Part shown: piece after piece, positions 13,812 through 14,106 of the stretch
Layout: every line of letters begins with the position of its first letter
Position numbering within the stretch: the stretch's first letter is position 1
DNA from: Candidatus Zixiibacteriota bacterium
GTDB taxonomy: Bacteria > Zixibacteria > MSB-5A5 > GN15 > JAAZOE01
Direction: 5' to 3'
Length of the DNA stretch: 14,106 bases
NCBI GenBank assembly: GCA_028700875.1
Contig: JAQVRW010000036.1
Location: 1 to 14,106, forward strand
Program-made: the position numbers and the translations under genes
Notes under the pieces: generated by a model
What the model saw: the letters and a program-made list of their open reading frames with translations, nothing else
Databases searched by the model: none
What the model was told of the DNA's origin: nothing

Positions 13812-14106
13812 GGGCAATCCTTTCTATTTTCGGTCATACGACGTAGATCACATCCGCCCATCATAATCCATTCTGAGCACCCCCTATGACGCACGCACGC
13901 ATCCAGATAATACGCAGATTGCTTGCCGAGCGCAAATTCCGATCGGAAGGGGGGTGACATAATTGCGGCCCACCCCCGGCCGCTTTTTGCCCCGCCGACT
14001 GACCATGATGATGAATTCGCCGCCGACCGTTGGCCGTTTGAACGATAACCCCCTAATGGCGGTTTTTTTGGCGGGGAATCCCCGGAACGGCAAGCCGGAT
14101 CGCCCT
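13812..14106. other. Right-edge intergenic region
   Basis: About 295 bases up to the window edge without a convincing gene. It contains the ribosome binding site of the DUF523 gene, a plus-strand terminator at 13965-13988 and a T7 run at 14063-14069 after a possible long-range ccgcc/ggcgg pairing. The partial reading frames on either strand lack ribosome binding sites. Confidence 0.4.
13965..13988 (+). terminator. Plus-strand intrinsic terminator
   Basis: GCGGCC (13965-13970), loop CACCCCC, GGCCGC (13978-13983), then TTTTT. This is a compact GC stem with a clean T-run in the plus direction only. No plus-strand gene ends nearby, so its transcript is unexplained. Confidence 0.65.

Noticed and set aside
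14003..14018. Resemblance of tgaccatgatgatgaattc to the lacZ-alpha start, hinting at vector sequence
   Set aside because: The match is short and breaks down on both sides, and flanking composition equals the rest of the window.
13884..14093. 69-codon minus-strand frame at the right edge
   Set aside because: It spans an intrinsic hairpin, is Lys/Arg-rich as expected of shadow frames and has no ribosome binding site.

Overview
The window reads as chromosomal DNA of a GC-rich, Gram-negative, probably anaerobic or respiratory-versatile bacterium. The secreted proteins combine a Gly-Gly-Glu-led pre-peptidase-like domain, thrombospondin type 3 (TSP3) calcium repeats and C-terminal dockerin-like pairs of the form CGDANGDGKINIGDAVYLV. 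This combination is common in candidate division Zixibacteria and neighbouring FCB lineages. That placement is an inference from protein style, not from a marker gene. All six recognisable protein genes lie on the minus strand, so transcription runs from right to left.

Right to left: a DUF523-DUF1722 protein (TudS-like plus YbgA-like, 12831-13811); a large cytoplasmic GH13 alpha-amylase-family protein with long unassigned N- and C-terminal regions (9223-12699); an unannotated small RNA gene candidate (8884-9008); a secreted propeller/TSP3/dockerin protein (6513-8678); a three-gene membrane redox operon (2748-6061); and a second, paralogous secreted protein cut by the left edge (1-2172).

The operon encodes a Tat-exported four-cluster ferredoxin subunit (HybA-like), a polytopic NrfD/HybB-family quinone-interacting subunit and a 13-haem periplasmic cytochrome c. 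The first two genes overlap by 11 bp and the last two are 10 bp apart. No hydrogenase or other catalytic subunit is adjacent. The likely role is electron exchange between the menaquinone pool and a periplasmic cytochrome. A perfect CRP-type palindrome (TGTGA-N6-TCACA) lies just upstream.

The most novel-looking element is in the 544-bp gap between the amylase gene and the secreted protein gene. It has a promoter (TTGACA-N17-GATATT) embedded in a long imperfect inverted repeat, a predicted three-way-junction RNA whose first stem begins at the predicted +1, and a strong hairpin terminator. The downstream protein gene then has its own promoter (TTGACC-N17-TATTAT). This organisation points to an autonomous, regulated small RNA of about 125 nt rather than a riboswitch leader. 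I match it to no RNA family I know.
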